This document shows, piece after piece, positions 1-7,346 of a stretch of DNA of 21,845 nucleotides (position 1 is the stretch's first letter; every line of letters starts with the position of its first letter). The stretch covers positions 31,918-53,762 of the forward strand of contig DBLF01000082.1 of the NCBI GenBank assembly GCA_002297965.1, given 5' to 3'. The notes under the pieces were generated by a model, which saw nothing but the letters and a program-made list of their open reading frames with translations, ran no database searches and was not told the origin of the DNA. This DNA comes from Candidatus Segatella papionis (GTDB lineage: Bacteria; Bacteroidota; Bacteroidia; Bacteroidales; Bacteroidaceae). A program made the position numbers and the translations under genes.

Positions 1-1580
1 TTCTCCGCTCTCTGCGCGAGCGCATTCCAACGTTGAGAAGTGACGAGCATCTCATGCTCATTGAAGATACCTGGTACCTGAACCTCAGGCTTGCGCATCA
101 GATTGTACTTGCTGTACTTCGCTATCATATCGGCTATCTCCTTGGCATTCTCCTCTCCGAAGATACTGCTGGAGAAACGCTCCAACCAAGGTTGCTCATC
201 TCCTGGCTGAATGGCATCAGGATTCCAAGCATAGTTCATGATGAAGTCGATAGGCACTTCCTTTGGCTTCAAGTCACCCACGTTGATAATCCAGATGCGG
301 TCGATGCCACTGGCGTAAGCCTCATGCAACTGTTCACGGAGTTTCGGAATGGTAGTGGTGTTCACCCAACGGTCGTTCCAAGGACCACCATTCATGTCGA
401 TGTGGTAATAAAGTCCCAGGCCACCCTTGCGCTTACGCTCTTCGGCGGTACCCTTGCGACGGATATAGCCCCAGTTGTTGTCGCAGAACAGGAGGGTTAC
501 ATCGTCAGGCACGGTGAAGCCTGCGTCATAATAACGTTGTACCTCGGTAAAGATTGCCCAAAGCTGAGGCACCGTATTGGCAGGACGACCGTATGCTTGT
601 TCGATGATGCGACGCTGGGCGGCAACCACTTTTCCCAAGGTCTTGATGTTCTCGGCATCATCTCCATTGCCCATTGCCGTATCTCCATCGCCTCGCATAC
701 CGATAGTTACGAGGTTGTCGTACTTACTATTGCGCTTCATACCCTCTAGGAAGAATTTCTCGATGCGCTCAGGATTGGTGGCATAATTCCATGGTCCCAC
801 TTCGTTTTTGCGCTTCAGATACTCTCTGTGCGAACGCATCATCGGCTCATGATGAGAGGTTCCCATCACGATGCCCATCTCGTCGGCGAGTCTTGGCGAT
901 TCCGGATCATCCTCATTGAAGTTGGTTCCCCACATGGCAGGCCAGAAATAGTTAGCCTTCAAGCGGAGCAACAATTCGAAGATATGGCGATAAGCCTTGG
1001 AATTGATGCCACCAAACTTGTTGGTACACCATCCGCCAAACGATGGCCACTCATCATTGATGAAGATGCCGCGATATTTCACCTTAGGTTCTCCATCCGT
1101 ATAAGCACCTGGAGTAATGTAGAGATTATCGTGATGAGCGATAGGCGCATCAGCCATCCAATACCAAGGCGACACGCCTATCTGACGAGACAACTCGTAG
1201 ATGCCATAGATGGTACCGCGCTTGTCAGAGCCCAAGATAACCAACTGTCCTTTATCTGTAAAAATCAGATATTTCTCCCATTTTCCTTTCAGTTGTTTGC
1301 ATTGCTTGGCGTATCGTTTTGCCAACTCGCTCTTGCCCACGGTAGCCACGATGATAGGAGCCTTGTCGCTTCCTGTCACGGCACGAAGGTCTTTGCGAAG
1401 ATTACCCACAGCCAATTTTACCCCCGCCCAATCATTCCGACTGTAGCGAATGGTGTCATTCGATCCTGTCAACTTGAGTGCATTCTGCGCTGGTGAAGAG
1501 AACTTCACAAACTGTTCCGCAGCCTCAACAGATAGCTGAGCGGAAAGCAACGCACAAACCATTAATATATATTTCTTCAT
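1..1580 (-). CDS. GH115 xylan alpha-1,2-(4-O-methyl)glucuronidase, 3' end cut by window edge
   Basis: GH115 enzymes remove (4-O-methyl-)glucuronic acid from xylan backbones, including internal xyloses. I translated this frame by hand; it is open from the ATG at 1580 to the window edge, giving about 526 residues of a family that usually runs to 800 or more. Residues 1-20 are a signal peptide (MKKYILMVCALLSAQLSVEA), so the product is exported. The family signature is clear: YRGIFINDEWPSFGGW at about 169-184, then the NKFGGINSKAYRH and LLRLKANYFWPAMW stretch to about 217, followed by SHHEPMMRSH and FCDNNWGYIRR. It starts 48 nt after the GH43-CBM6 stop codon with no promoter or terminator between them, so the two are probably co-transcribed. 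The C-terminal part cannot be checked. The family assignment is secure; the exact substrate is inferred from family and context. Confidence 0.93.
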   Translation of the reverse strand, partial: MKKYILMVCALLSAQLSVEAAEQFVKFSSPAQNALKLTGSNDTIRYSRNDWAGVKLAVGNLRKDLRAVTGSDKAPIIVATVGKSELAKRYAKQCKQLKGKWEKYLIFTDKGQLVILGSDKRGTIYGIYELSRQIGVSPWYWMADAPIAHHDNLYITPGAYTDGEPKVKYRGIFINDEWPSFGGWCTNKFGGINSKAYRHIFELLLRLKANYFWPAMWGTNFNEDDPESPRLADEMGIVMGTSHHEPMMRSHREYLKRKNEVGPWNYATNPERIEKFFLEGMKRNSKYDNLVTIGMRGDGDTAMGNGDDAENIKTLGKVVAAQRRIIEQAYGRPANTVPQLWAIFTEVQRYYDAGFTVPDDVTLLFCDNNWGYIRRKGTAEERKRKGGLGLYYHIDMNGGPWNDRWVNTTTIPKLREQLHEAYASGIDRIWIINVGDLKPKEVPIDFIMNYAWNPDAIQPGDEQPWLERFSSSIFGEENAKEIADMIAKYSKYNLMRKPEVQVPGIFNEHEMLVTSQRWNALAQRAE

Positions 1581-1628
1581 CACTATCATACTTGTTTTTT
1601 CTCATCGAGAGCCATTCTTTCCCGCAAC

Positions 1629-2978
1629 TTACTCACTAAACTTCCACCAATCCAAAAAGAAGAGGTTCTGCTTCTGGATGTCACCACCCTTGAACACGAA
1701 ATAGAGATCGTGAACACCTGCTACCTTCTTTACCTTGGCAGAGAAAGTCTTGTAATCATCCTTGGTATTCGTGATTTCGACAGTGCCGATGCATTTGCCC
1801 TTCACACCATCCAGATGAATCTCGATACTTCCACCAAGCATGTGGCAAGAGGCTGATACCTCAAACTGGCTCGCGCCCTTCTTGAAATCTACTCCTTTCA
1901 CGAGGATGTACTCATTCTCATCAATATCTGTTACTATCTGGTTCCATTTGTTTTTCTGCGCCCATTGGTTCTTAGGCTGCGTCTTCAAGCCATATCCCCA
2001 TGCCATGGTCTCGGCTTCCACCTGACGGTATGGATTGAACCATTCCACCTGTTCCAATTTGCAATCCTGGAAGTATGGCAACTCTTGGATAGTTCCATCC
2101 GCATTGTAAGTCATCTCGGCAGCAGCCACCGAACGTTGCTCTGCATGACGACCTGTCTTCAAGCGGAAGATGTCATAGTTCAAACCAAAGCAGTAGCTCT
2201 TGCCCTTGTAGTCGATGATGCCAGGGTGATTGCCACGAGTGCGAGGCGTATGGTTCATGATATGTCCCTTATACTCCCAAGGACCAAGTGGACCTTTGCT
2301 CATCGCATAACCGATACCCTCAGGACAACAGGTGGATGCATAAGCCATATAATAATTGCCATTGCGTTTCCAGAACCAAGGACCTTCCTGATAATCCTGA
2401 ATCTTTGGGAAATGCATGATGGAGTCGGAATAAGAAATCATGTCCTCGTTTAATTTCACAGCTTTCAACACAGGGTTTCCCCAGTACATATAAGCCTGTC
2501 CGTCATCGTCAATCCAGACGGTTGGGTCGATGTCGAACCAGTCTCCCTCCCAAGCCAAAGGCTTTCCGATAGGGTCAACAAAAGGTCCGTAAGGATTATC
2601 TGCCACCAACACGCCGATGCCATGACCATGGATAGGGCAATACATATACCACTTTCCATTGCGCTCTATCACTTGCTCAGCCCAAGCACCATTATCGCCC
2701 TTGAACCATTTGAAATCCTTCAAGGATGCCACGGCACCACGATCCTGCCAGTTCACCATATCTGTAGATGTATAGAGCAACCAGTCCTTCATCAAGAATC
2801 CCTCTGCTCCATCCTCATCGTGGGTGGTATAGAGATATACCGTATCGTTATGCACGTAAGGTGCAGGGTCGGCGGTGTACTTGGTCTGGATGATAGGCAA
2901 GTTAATGTTTGGAGTCTGTGCCATCGATGTTGCTCCAGACAAGCCCAGCAACAAAGAGGCTAATATCATCTTTTTCAT
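1629..2978 (-). CDS. GH43 arabinoxylan arabinofuranosidase/xylosidase with C-terminal CBM6-like domain
   Basis: This is a secreted 449-residue protein with a signal peptide ending near ATSMAQ (residue 21). A five-bladed GH43 propeller spans about 25-310. The expected catalytic acids are visible: Asp37 (base, YTADPAP), Asp151 (pKa modulator, FDIDPTVW) and Glu198 (acid, QEGPWFW). His251 in RGNHPG matches the conserved metal-associated histidine. From about 316 (YRQVEAETMAWG) to the end it reads as a CBM6-type beta-sandwich, closing with LFFLDWWKF. From memory the N-terminal half resembles arabinoxylan arabinofuranohydrolases of the XynD/AXH-m type, so arabinose removal from xylan is the best guess; beta-xylosidase activity is possible and I do not assign a subfamily. 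It is the first gene of a unit with its own promoter and is followed by GH115. Confidence 0.9.
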   Translation of the reverse strand: MKKMILASLLLGLSGATSMAQTPNINLPIIQTKYTADPAPYVHNDTVYLYTTHDEDGAEGFLMKDWLLYTSTDMVNWQDRGAVASLKDFKWFKGDNGAWAEQVIERNGKWYMYCPIHGHGIGVLVADNPYGPFVDPIGKPLAWEGDWFDIDPTVWIDDDGQAYMYWGNPVLKAVKLNEDMISYSDSIMHFPKIQDYQEGPWFWKRNGNYYMAYASTCCPEGIGYAMSKGPLGPWEYKGHIMNHTPRTRGNHPGIIDYKGKSYCFGLNYDIFRLKTGRHAEQRSVAAAEMTYNADGTIQELPYFQDCKLEQVEWFNPYRQVEAETMAWGYGLKTQPKNQWAQKNKWNQIVTDIDENEYILVKGVDFKKGASQFEVSASCHMLGGSIEIHLDGVKGKCIGTVEITNTKDDYKTFSAKVKKVAGVHDLYFVFKGGDIQKQNLFFLDWWKFSE

Positions 2979-3022
2979 TGTTCAAAATTGTTGTTGTTAT
3001 TTTTGTTATTAATTGTTAGGTG

Positions 3023-3092
3023 CAAAAGTACAAAAAAAGGAAGACATAATATTTACGATATGTTTCAAATACTTTGTAAAATGTAAAAAAGG
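3023..3092 (-). promoter_or_regulatory. Promoter B: TAnnTTTG box and tandem 21-bp activator site for GH43-GH115
   Basis: On the minus strand the -7 box TACTTTTG lies at 3030-3023, about 45 nt before the GH43 start codon. Exactly 20 nt upstream begins a 42-bp site made of two 21-bp units. The proximal unit (3071-3051) has TATTTGAAAC and then TAAAT; the distal one (3092-3072) has TTTTTTAC and then CAAAG. No clear -33 TTTG is present, which suits an activator-dependent promoter. The distal unit runs into the terminator hairpin of the upstream operon. Confidence 0.75.
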
Positions 3093-3130
3093 AATGTAGC
3101 CACTTCCATTCTGTGGCTACATTCCTTTTT
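3086..3130 (-). terminator. Perfect 18-bp hairpin, terminator after GH97
   Basis: The arms 3086-3103 and 3113-3130 are perfectly complementary (core GGAATGTAGCCAC / GTGGCTACATTCC) around a 9-nt loop. The flanking A and T runs make it look bidirectional; in the minus direction it ends in CCTTTTTT. It begins 31 nt past the GH97 stop codon and separates the five-gene operon from the GH43-GH115 unit. Confidence 0.88.
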
Positions 3131-3161
3131 CATATCCATTGGCAACATGGATCATTTGAGA

Positions 3162-5120
3162 TTATTTGACAACCATCACGAAACCGCCACGTGGCAGCAA
3201 CTGCATTGAGTTGTTCAATCCAGCAACCTTTCGCTTTGAGATTTTCCAAGGATGCTTTGCCTTTCCGCTATCTTCAAATAACAGGACCTTAGCGTTAGCC
3301 CCTGCAACAGAAGAAATATCCACAGTCAGCTTTTGAGGCTCATCCTTACCATTGATACCTGCCACATACCACACATTTCCCTTACGACGAGCCATCACGA
3401 CGCTCTCGCCCGGATACCCACTGAGAAAGCGAGTCTCATCCCAAGTGGTTGGCAAATTAGAGATGAAGTTCTGGACCTCCTTCGGTTGTGCAAGATAACT
3501 CTCAGGCTTATCTGCCCAATGCATCAACGCAGATTCAAAGAGCACAGGCAAAGCCAACTCATGGGCATGAGTTGTGATATGAGGATACTGGGAATCAGAG
3601 AATGTACAAGGGGTGTAATCCATCGAGCCAATGATACCTCTGGTAAACGGCAAGGTGGCATTGTGGCAAGCAGCCTTGTTGGTCAAAACAGGTTTATTAT
3701 TGTACCACTCAGCTCCATACACAGCCTCCGTAGAAAGCAAGTTAGGATAAGTACGCTGCCAACCACGAGGAATGGTGGCACCATGAAAGTTGACCATGAG
3801 ATGATGGCGAGCCGCACACTCCAAGAGGTCAATGCAATACTCCATCGTCTCCTGCTTATCGCCAGCGAAGAAGTCAATCTTCACTCCTGCCACGCCCATC
3901 TTCTCCAACCAAGCGAACTCCTTCTCTCTATTCTCTGGAGCATTCAATCGCTCATGAGGTCCAGGCGCACCCCATGCCTTAATCCAAGCCGTAGAGGAAT
4001 TATACCAAAGCAAAGGTTTGACACCATTGTCCTTGGCGTATTGCAAAGCCTCCTCAATGGTCGCACCATTCTTCATCTCGTCCCATTCTGCATCAATCAA
4101 AACGTATGGCAGTTTCAAAATCTTCGCCATATCTACATATTTCTTGATGATATTCAGGTCGTTGCTGCCATGATTGTAAGCCCAGTATATCCAGCTTACG
4201 CTTCCAGGATGAATCCAAGAAGTATCTTTCAAGCGACAAGGCGCACTGACATCCGTCACCAAGGTAGATGCCACCAAGTCTTGTTTCTTCCCGATGATGA
4301 TTACTCGCCAAGGCGTATTCCAAGCTCCAGAATAATGCTGAGTATTCTCGTCCAAGGACACATGATAATCCTCTGGATTCTGTTCATTCTTCAAGGACGA
4401 AACACTATTGTATCGCTCTATGCCCGCCTCGGTAATCAAGGCAAACACATCATTCTCTTGCAACAGGCAAGGATACCCCCAATGCTGCTTTCCTCCTTTT
4501 CCCGTTATACTCATTGGGAAAAAGTCTTCATACGATTCATTCCAGTGTTGGAACCACCGGCGAGTGCCCTCGGCGATATGATAAGTAGTCAAGTCCTCAG
4601 TAATGGCAGTATGCTGCAAGCCTTCCAGCTCATAGCGGAATGCCACACCATCATCATAGAGGCGAACCCTCATGCGCATCAGTCGTTGCAAGTCATCAGC
4701 GAAAGTATAGACGATTTCGTTTGCCTCGTTCTTACACTCACTCTTCTTTCCCATCAACATCCGATAGTTTTCCGAGATAAGTCTAGGCTCAGAAATGCTC
4801 TTCAAGACGAGATTTCTGCCACCTCCATCCTTAGTACACAAACCATAATCCGATATTTTCAACACATGACTCTCGCCTTTGGCTCCAAGAAGCACCTGCT
4901 TCTCGCCTTTTCCCCATCGAACATCACGATAAGCTATGTCGAAAACCTTCACTTGATTTACTATTTCCTCTGCCTTCCATTCTATCCTTCCATTAGGAGA
5001 CGTGAATGCATGCAGCAAGTTCTGGGCAAAGCCAAAAAAACAAAACAACAAGAGAAGTGCCGTAAAAAGCACTCTCTTGCCAAAATGATGATTACCTACT
5101 ATTCTCATAAAAATACTCAT
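3162..5120 (-). CDS. GH97 glycosidase, probably retaining alpha-galactosidase type
   Basis: This is a GH97-family enzyme of about 652 residues from the chosen start. An N-terminal hydrophobic stretch (VLFTALLLLFCFFGFAQ) is a signal peptide. An N-terminal beta-sandwich is followed by a TIM barrel with typical segments (VSWIYWAYNHG, VLIDAEWDEM, KPLLWYNSS) and a C-terminal beta domain ending RGGFVMVVK. The barrel contains GVKIDFF (Asp416 in this numbering) and STEAVYGAEW (Glu465). An Asp at the first place is what I expect of the retaining alpha-galactosidase branch, not the inverting SusB alpha-glucosidase branch. Alpha-galactose decorates complex cereal xylans, so this fits the locus. The frame is open up to 5183, but that start would overlap the upstream gene by 35 nt; ATGs at 5120 and 5108 are both plausible. 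It is the last gene of the GH3 operon. The family is secure, the specificity inferred. Confidence 0.88.
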   Translation of the reverse strand: MSIFMRIVGNHHFGKRVLFTALLLLFCFFGFAQNLLHAFTSPNGRIEWKAEEIVNQVKVFDIAYRDVRWGKGEKQVLLGAKGESHVLKISDYGLCTKDGGGRNLVLKSISEPRLISENYRMLMGKKSECKNEANEIVYTFADDLQRLMRMRVRLYDDGVAFRYELEGLQHTAITEDLTTYHIAEGTRRWFQHWNESYEDFFPMSITGKGGKQHWGYPCLLQENDVFALITEAGIERYNSVSSLKNEQNPEDYHVSLDENTQHYSGAWNTPWRVIIIGKKQDLVASTLVTDVSAPCRLKDTSWIHPGSVSWIYWAYNHGSNDLNIIKKYVDMAKILKLPYVLIDAEWDEMKNGATIEEALQYAKDNGVKPLLWYNSSTAWIKAWGAPGPHERLNAPENREKEFAWLEKMGVAGVKIDFFAGDKQETMEYCIDLLECAARHHLMVNFHGATIPRGWQRTYPNLLSTEAVYGAEWYNNKPVLTNKAACHNATLPFTRGIIGSMDYTPCTFSDSQYPHITTHAHELALPVLFESALMHWADKPESYLAQPKEVQNFISNLPTTWDETRFLSGYPGESVVMARRKGNVWYVAGINGKDEPQKLTVDISSVAGANAKVLLFEDSGKAKHPWKISKRKVAGLNNSMQLLPRGGFVMVVK

Positions 5121-5148
5121 AATTATGGAAATTGTTGTTGCAAGTTTT

Positions 5149-6597
5149 TTACTGCTGTTTAAAGTTCCACTTCGAGTTATCACTCTCGAAATCGAAGGGT
5201 GCCAAGCCTGGGGTGCAATCGCCGAGCGATACCAAGGCTAATTTCTCTTGGGTTCCAGGCACTGCCTTTGGCATGATGCGATAGGTGCCATCGGTGAGTT
5301 GGTCGATGCGCCACAACTGGGCATCCTCTCCAGTAAACTCTGGTTTGGCGATGACATCATGCTGAGCCGTGGCTGTCAGATAGCGAGTGGTTCCCTCGAT
5401 ACATATCTTATAGTATGGACCTCCCAGATAACCACCCTTGCCTGCTGGCGTAATGGTCCACTTCTGGTGAGGACGGAACATATAGTCGTTCATTCTTACC
5501 TTCACCTCGCCCTTTGGCCATTCCGCCTCTACTTCCTGTAAGGTCTGAGGCTCGATATTCTTCAATGGCTTGGTAGGTTTAATCCAGAACGGTTCGATGT
5601 CACGCTGCATTCTCACGAAATCCACAGCCATCTCCAAGGCATAACCTCTACGCTCCGACTCGATTTCGTAAGTACCTTCATGAAACTCGTCGCCAGCCAC
5701 AGGCCAGTCGTTCTTCCATACCAACGGACGAATCGCCAAGACACTTCTGCCACCTTGCTTAAAGTCTGATTCATAATGGAATGACATCTTTTCCACACCA
5801 TTTTCCACAATGTATCTGCCGAAATGCCCGGGACCTGTCTTCAGGTTATTGGCGGCAATCACCATCTTGCCTCCACCTTGCAGCATCTCTCTGCCTACGT
5901 TATCTACATAGGGACCTGTCACACTGCGCGAACGACCTACCACGATATTATAAGTGGAGTTAGGACCATCGCAACAAGTGCCGTGGGTTCCCAGAAGATA
6001 ATACCAACCATTACGATAAATCAAATCGGTTGCCTCACAGTCGATGGCGATATTGATGGGTTCATTACCCTCCACTCGCTTGCCCGTCTTCGGGTCGAGT
6101 TCCACCAAACGGATAAAGCCGAAGTAAGTACCATAACTCAACCATAACCTGCCCGTCGTTGGGTCGAGCAAGAGACCTGCGTCTATGGCATCGCAATCCT
6201 CATCATCCAAGGACGAAGCCACGACCTCAGGCTTGGTATATTTGAAATCAGGCGATTTCGGGTCGAGTGTCTTGTTCCACATCGTCAAGACATCACCACG
6301 ATGGCTGCCTCCCAATCCACCACCCGTTGCGCTATACGCCACCAAATAGCGGTCGCCAATCTTTAAGACATCGGGAGCAGCACCACGACCAGGGCGCACG
6401 GCACCACCCTGCCAAGTCCAACCATCTTCCGACCAAAGTCCACCTTCACCCGTACCGAAGGTATAATACTTACCGTCACACTCGGCAATGGTAGAGGGGT
6501 CGTGGATAAATGGTTCGCCCACCTGTGCATTTGCCTCTAAAACCGAGGCAGAACACAAAGTGCAAAGAGCACTGATATATAAAAGAGTATGCTTCAT
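5149..6597 (-). CDS. GH43 (arabinanase-like fold) with C-terminal ricin-type beta-trefoil-like domain
   Basis: This is a secreted 482-residue protein with a signal peptide ending near LEANAQ (residue 25). GH43 features are Asp33 in FIHDPSTI (base), Asp139 in DAIDAGLLL (pKa modulator), Glu188 in CEATDLIY (acid) and GPGHFG with His258. The GPGH and DAGLLLDP-type motifs are closer to the endo-arabinanase/arabinofuranosidase side of GH43 than to the other two GH43 domains here. Residues from about 375 to the end (QKWTITPAGKGGYLGG ... QLWRIDQLTDGTYRI ... WNFKQQ) have repeated W-x-I and G-x-Y-x-I patterns like a ricin/CBM13 lectin domain. It starts 4 nt after the orphan beta-sandwich gene, so the two are likely translationally coupled. 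Arabinose removal from xylan or arabinan side chains is inferred; the precise linkage cannot be read from sequence. Confidence 0.87.
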   Translation of the reverse strand: MKHTLLYISALCTLCSASVLEANAQVGEPFIHDPSTIAECDGKYYTFGTGEGGLWSEDGWTWQGGAVRPGRGAAPDVLKIGDRYLVAYSATGGGLGGSHRGDVLTMWNKTLDPKSPDFKYTKPEVVASSLDDEDCDAIDAGLLLDPTTGRLWLSYGTYFGFIRLVELDPKTGKRVEGNEPINIAIDCEATDLIYRNGWYYLLGTHGTCCDGPNSTYNIVVGRSRSVTGPYVDNVGREMLQGGGKMVIAANNLKTGPGHFGRYIVENGVEKMSFHYESDFKQGGRSVLAIRPLVWKNDWPVAGDEFHEGTYEIESERRGYALEMAVDFVRMQRDIEPFWIKPTKPLKNIEPQTLQEVEAEWPKGEVKVRMNDYMFRPHQKWTITPAGKGGYLGGPYYKICIEGTTRYLTATAQHDVIAKPEFTGEDAQLWRIDQLTDGTYRIMPKAVPGTQEKLALVSLGDCTPGLAPFDFESDNSKWNFKQQ

Positions 6598-6601
6598 AGT
6601 T

Positions 6602-7306
6602 TTACTTCACATTAATGGATATGTTGCGGATAGGATTGCCCAGTCCATCGATGAATCTCACACAAAAGTCGCTCATACCTGGACCATTGATGACGGCACC
6701 ACGAAGGATGTTTCTACCTTTCTTGAGTGTCAATTTCTTCGAGACGACATCATCACGAACCATTCTGCGGTCGCCTTCGAGCATCACCGCCTCCTCGCCA
6801 TTGAGCCACCAGATGGAGGCACCATTCGAGCCGACAGCCAAGCGAACGTCTTTCACTTCCTCAGGACAATCGATAACCGTCACCGCCCAAAACAGCACAC
6901 CATATTTGGGCTTGCCAAATGAAGTGGCAAAACGAAAGAGCTTTACATTATAGAGCTTGCTATCCAGCGCATGCCATTTTAATTTCTCCTTGCCCACCTT
7001 CACGGTAGCACCATTCTTCGGCAGCACCTCCAGTTGCTTCGGGAAATAAGGTGCATAAAACTTCTCTCTCAAGTATGAATCGGTAAACACCGTATTCGAC
7101 TTGATAGGCATGGAGATGGGTTCCAAAAGCAACCATCGCTGTATAAAACCAGCCGCATTCGGCTTCACCGCCTGTTTACTAACAGGACCGAAATAAGGAT
7201 TGATAGCCTCAGGAAGTTTCTCAGTTTGGGCATCCACAGAGGAATGCCCAAAGAGAAACCCACATAAACACAACAATCTAACTATGCATTTCATATACTT
7301 TTTCAT
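6602..7306 (-). CDS. Orphan secreted beta-sandwich protein of the xylan operon, function unknown
   Basis: I do not recognise a named family for this 234-residue protein. It has a signal peptide (hydrophobic core IVRLLCLCGFLFG, cleavage near SSVDAQ, residue 27). The rest is strand-rich. The centre and C-terminus (AVGSNGASIWWLNGEEAVML, then DRRMVRDD, then LTLKKGRNILRGAVINGPG, then FCVRFID) follow the pattern of jelly-roll domains attached to glycosidases and esterases, where a WLNG turn and a late KGxNxL strand recur. No catalytic triad or acid pair stands out, so a binding or accessory role is more likely than an enzymatic one. It sits between GH43-GH8 (40 nt gap) and GH43-ricin (4 nt gap), so it is co-expressed with xylan enzymes. 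It could be a surface or periplasmic glycan-binding protein, or a split-off domain of an esterase. Confidence 0.8.
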   Translation of the reverse strand: MKKYMKCIVRLLCLCGFLFGHSSVDAQTEKLPEAINPYFGPVSKQAVKPNAAGFIQRWLLLEPISMPIKSNTVFTDSYLREKFYAPYFPKQLEVLPKNGATVKVGKEKLKWHALDSKLYNVKLFRFATSFGKPKYGVLFWAVTVIDCPEEVKDVRLAVGSNGASIWWLNGEEAVMLEGDRRMVRDDVVSKKLTLKKGRNILRGAVINGPGMSDFCVRFIDGLGNPIRNISINVK

Positions 7307-7346
7307 CGTTTAGTTTAGTTTTATGATTGGGATTGTCATCAAGAGC

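Noticed and set aside
3333..5162. Long + strand open frame (609 codons) opposite the GH97 gene
   Set aside because: It mirrors the GH97 codons, shows no domain or signal pattern, and the minus-strand frame is an obvious GH97 enzyme. Other + strand frames (for example 11567-12730 and 20109-21647) are rejected for the same reason.
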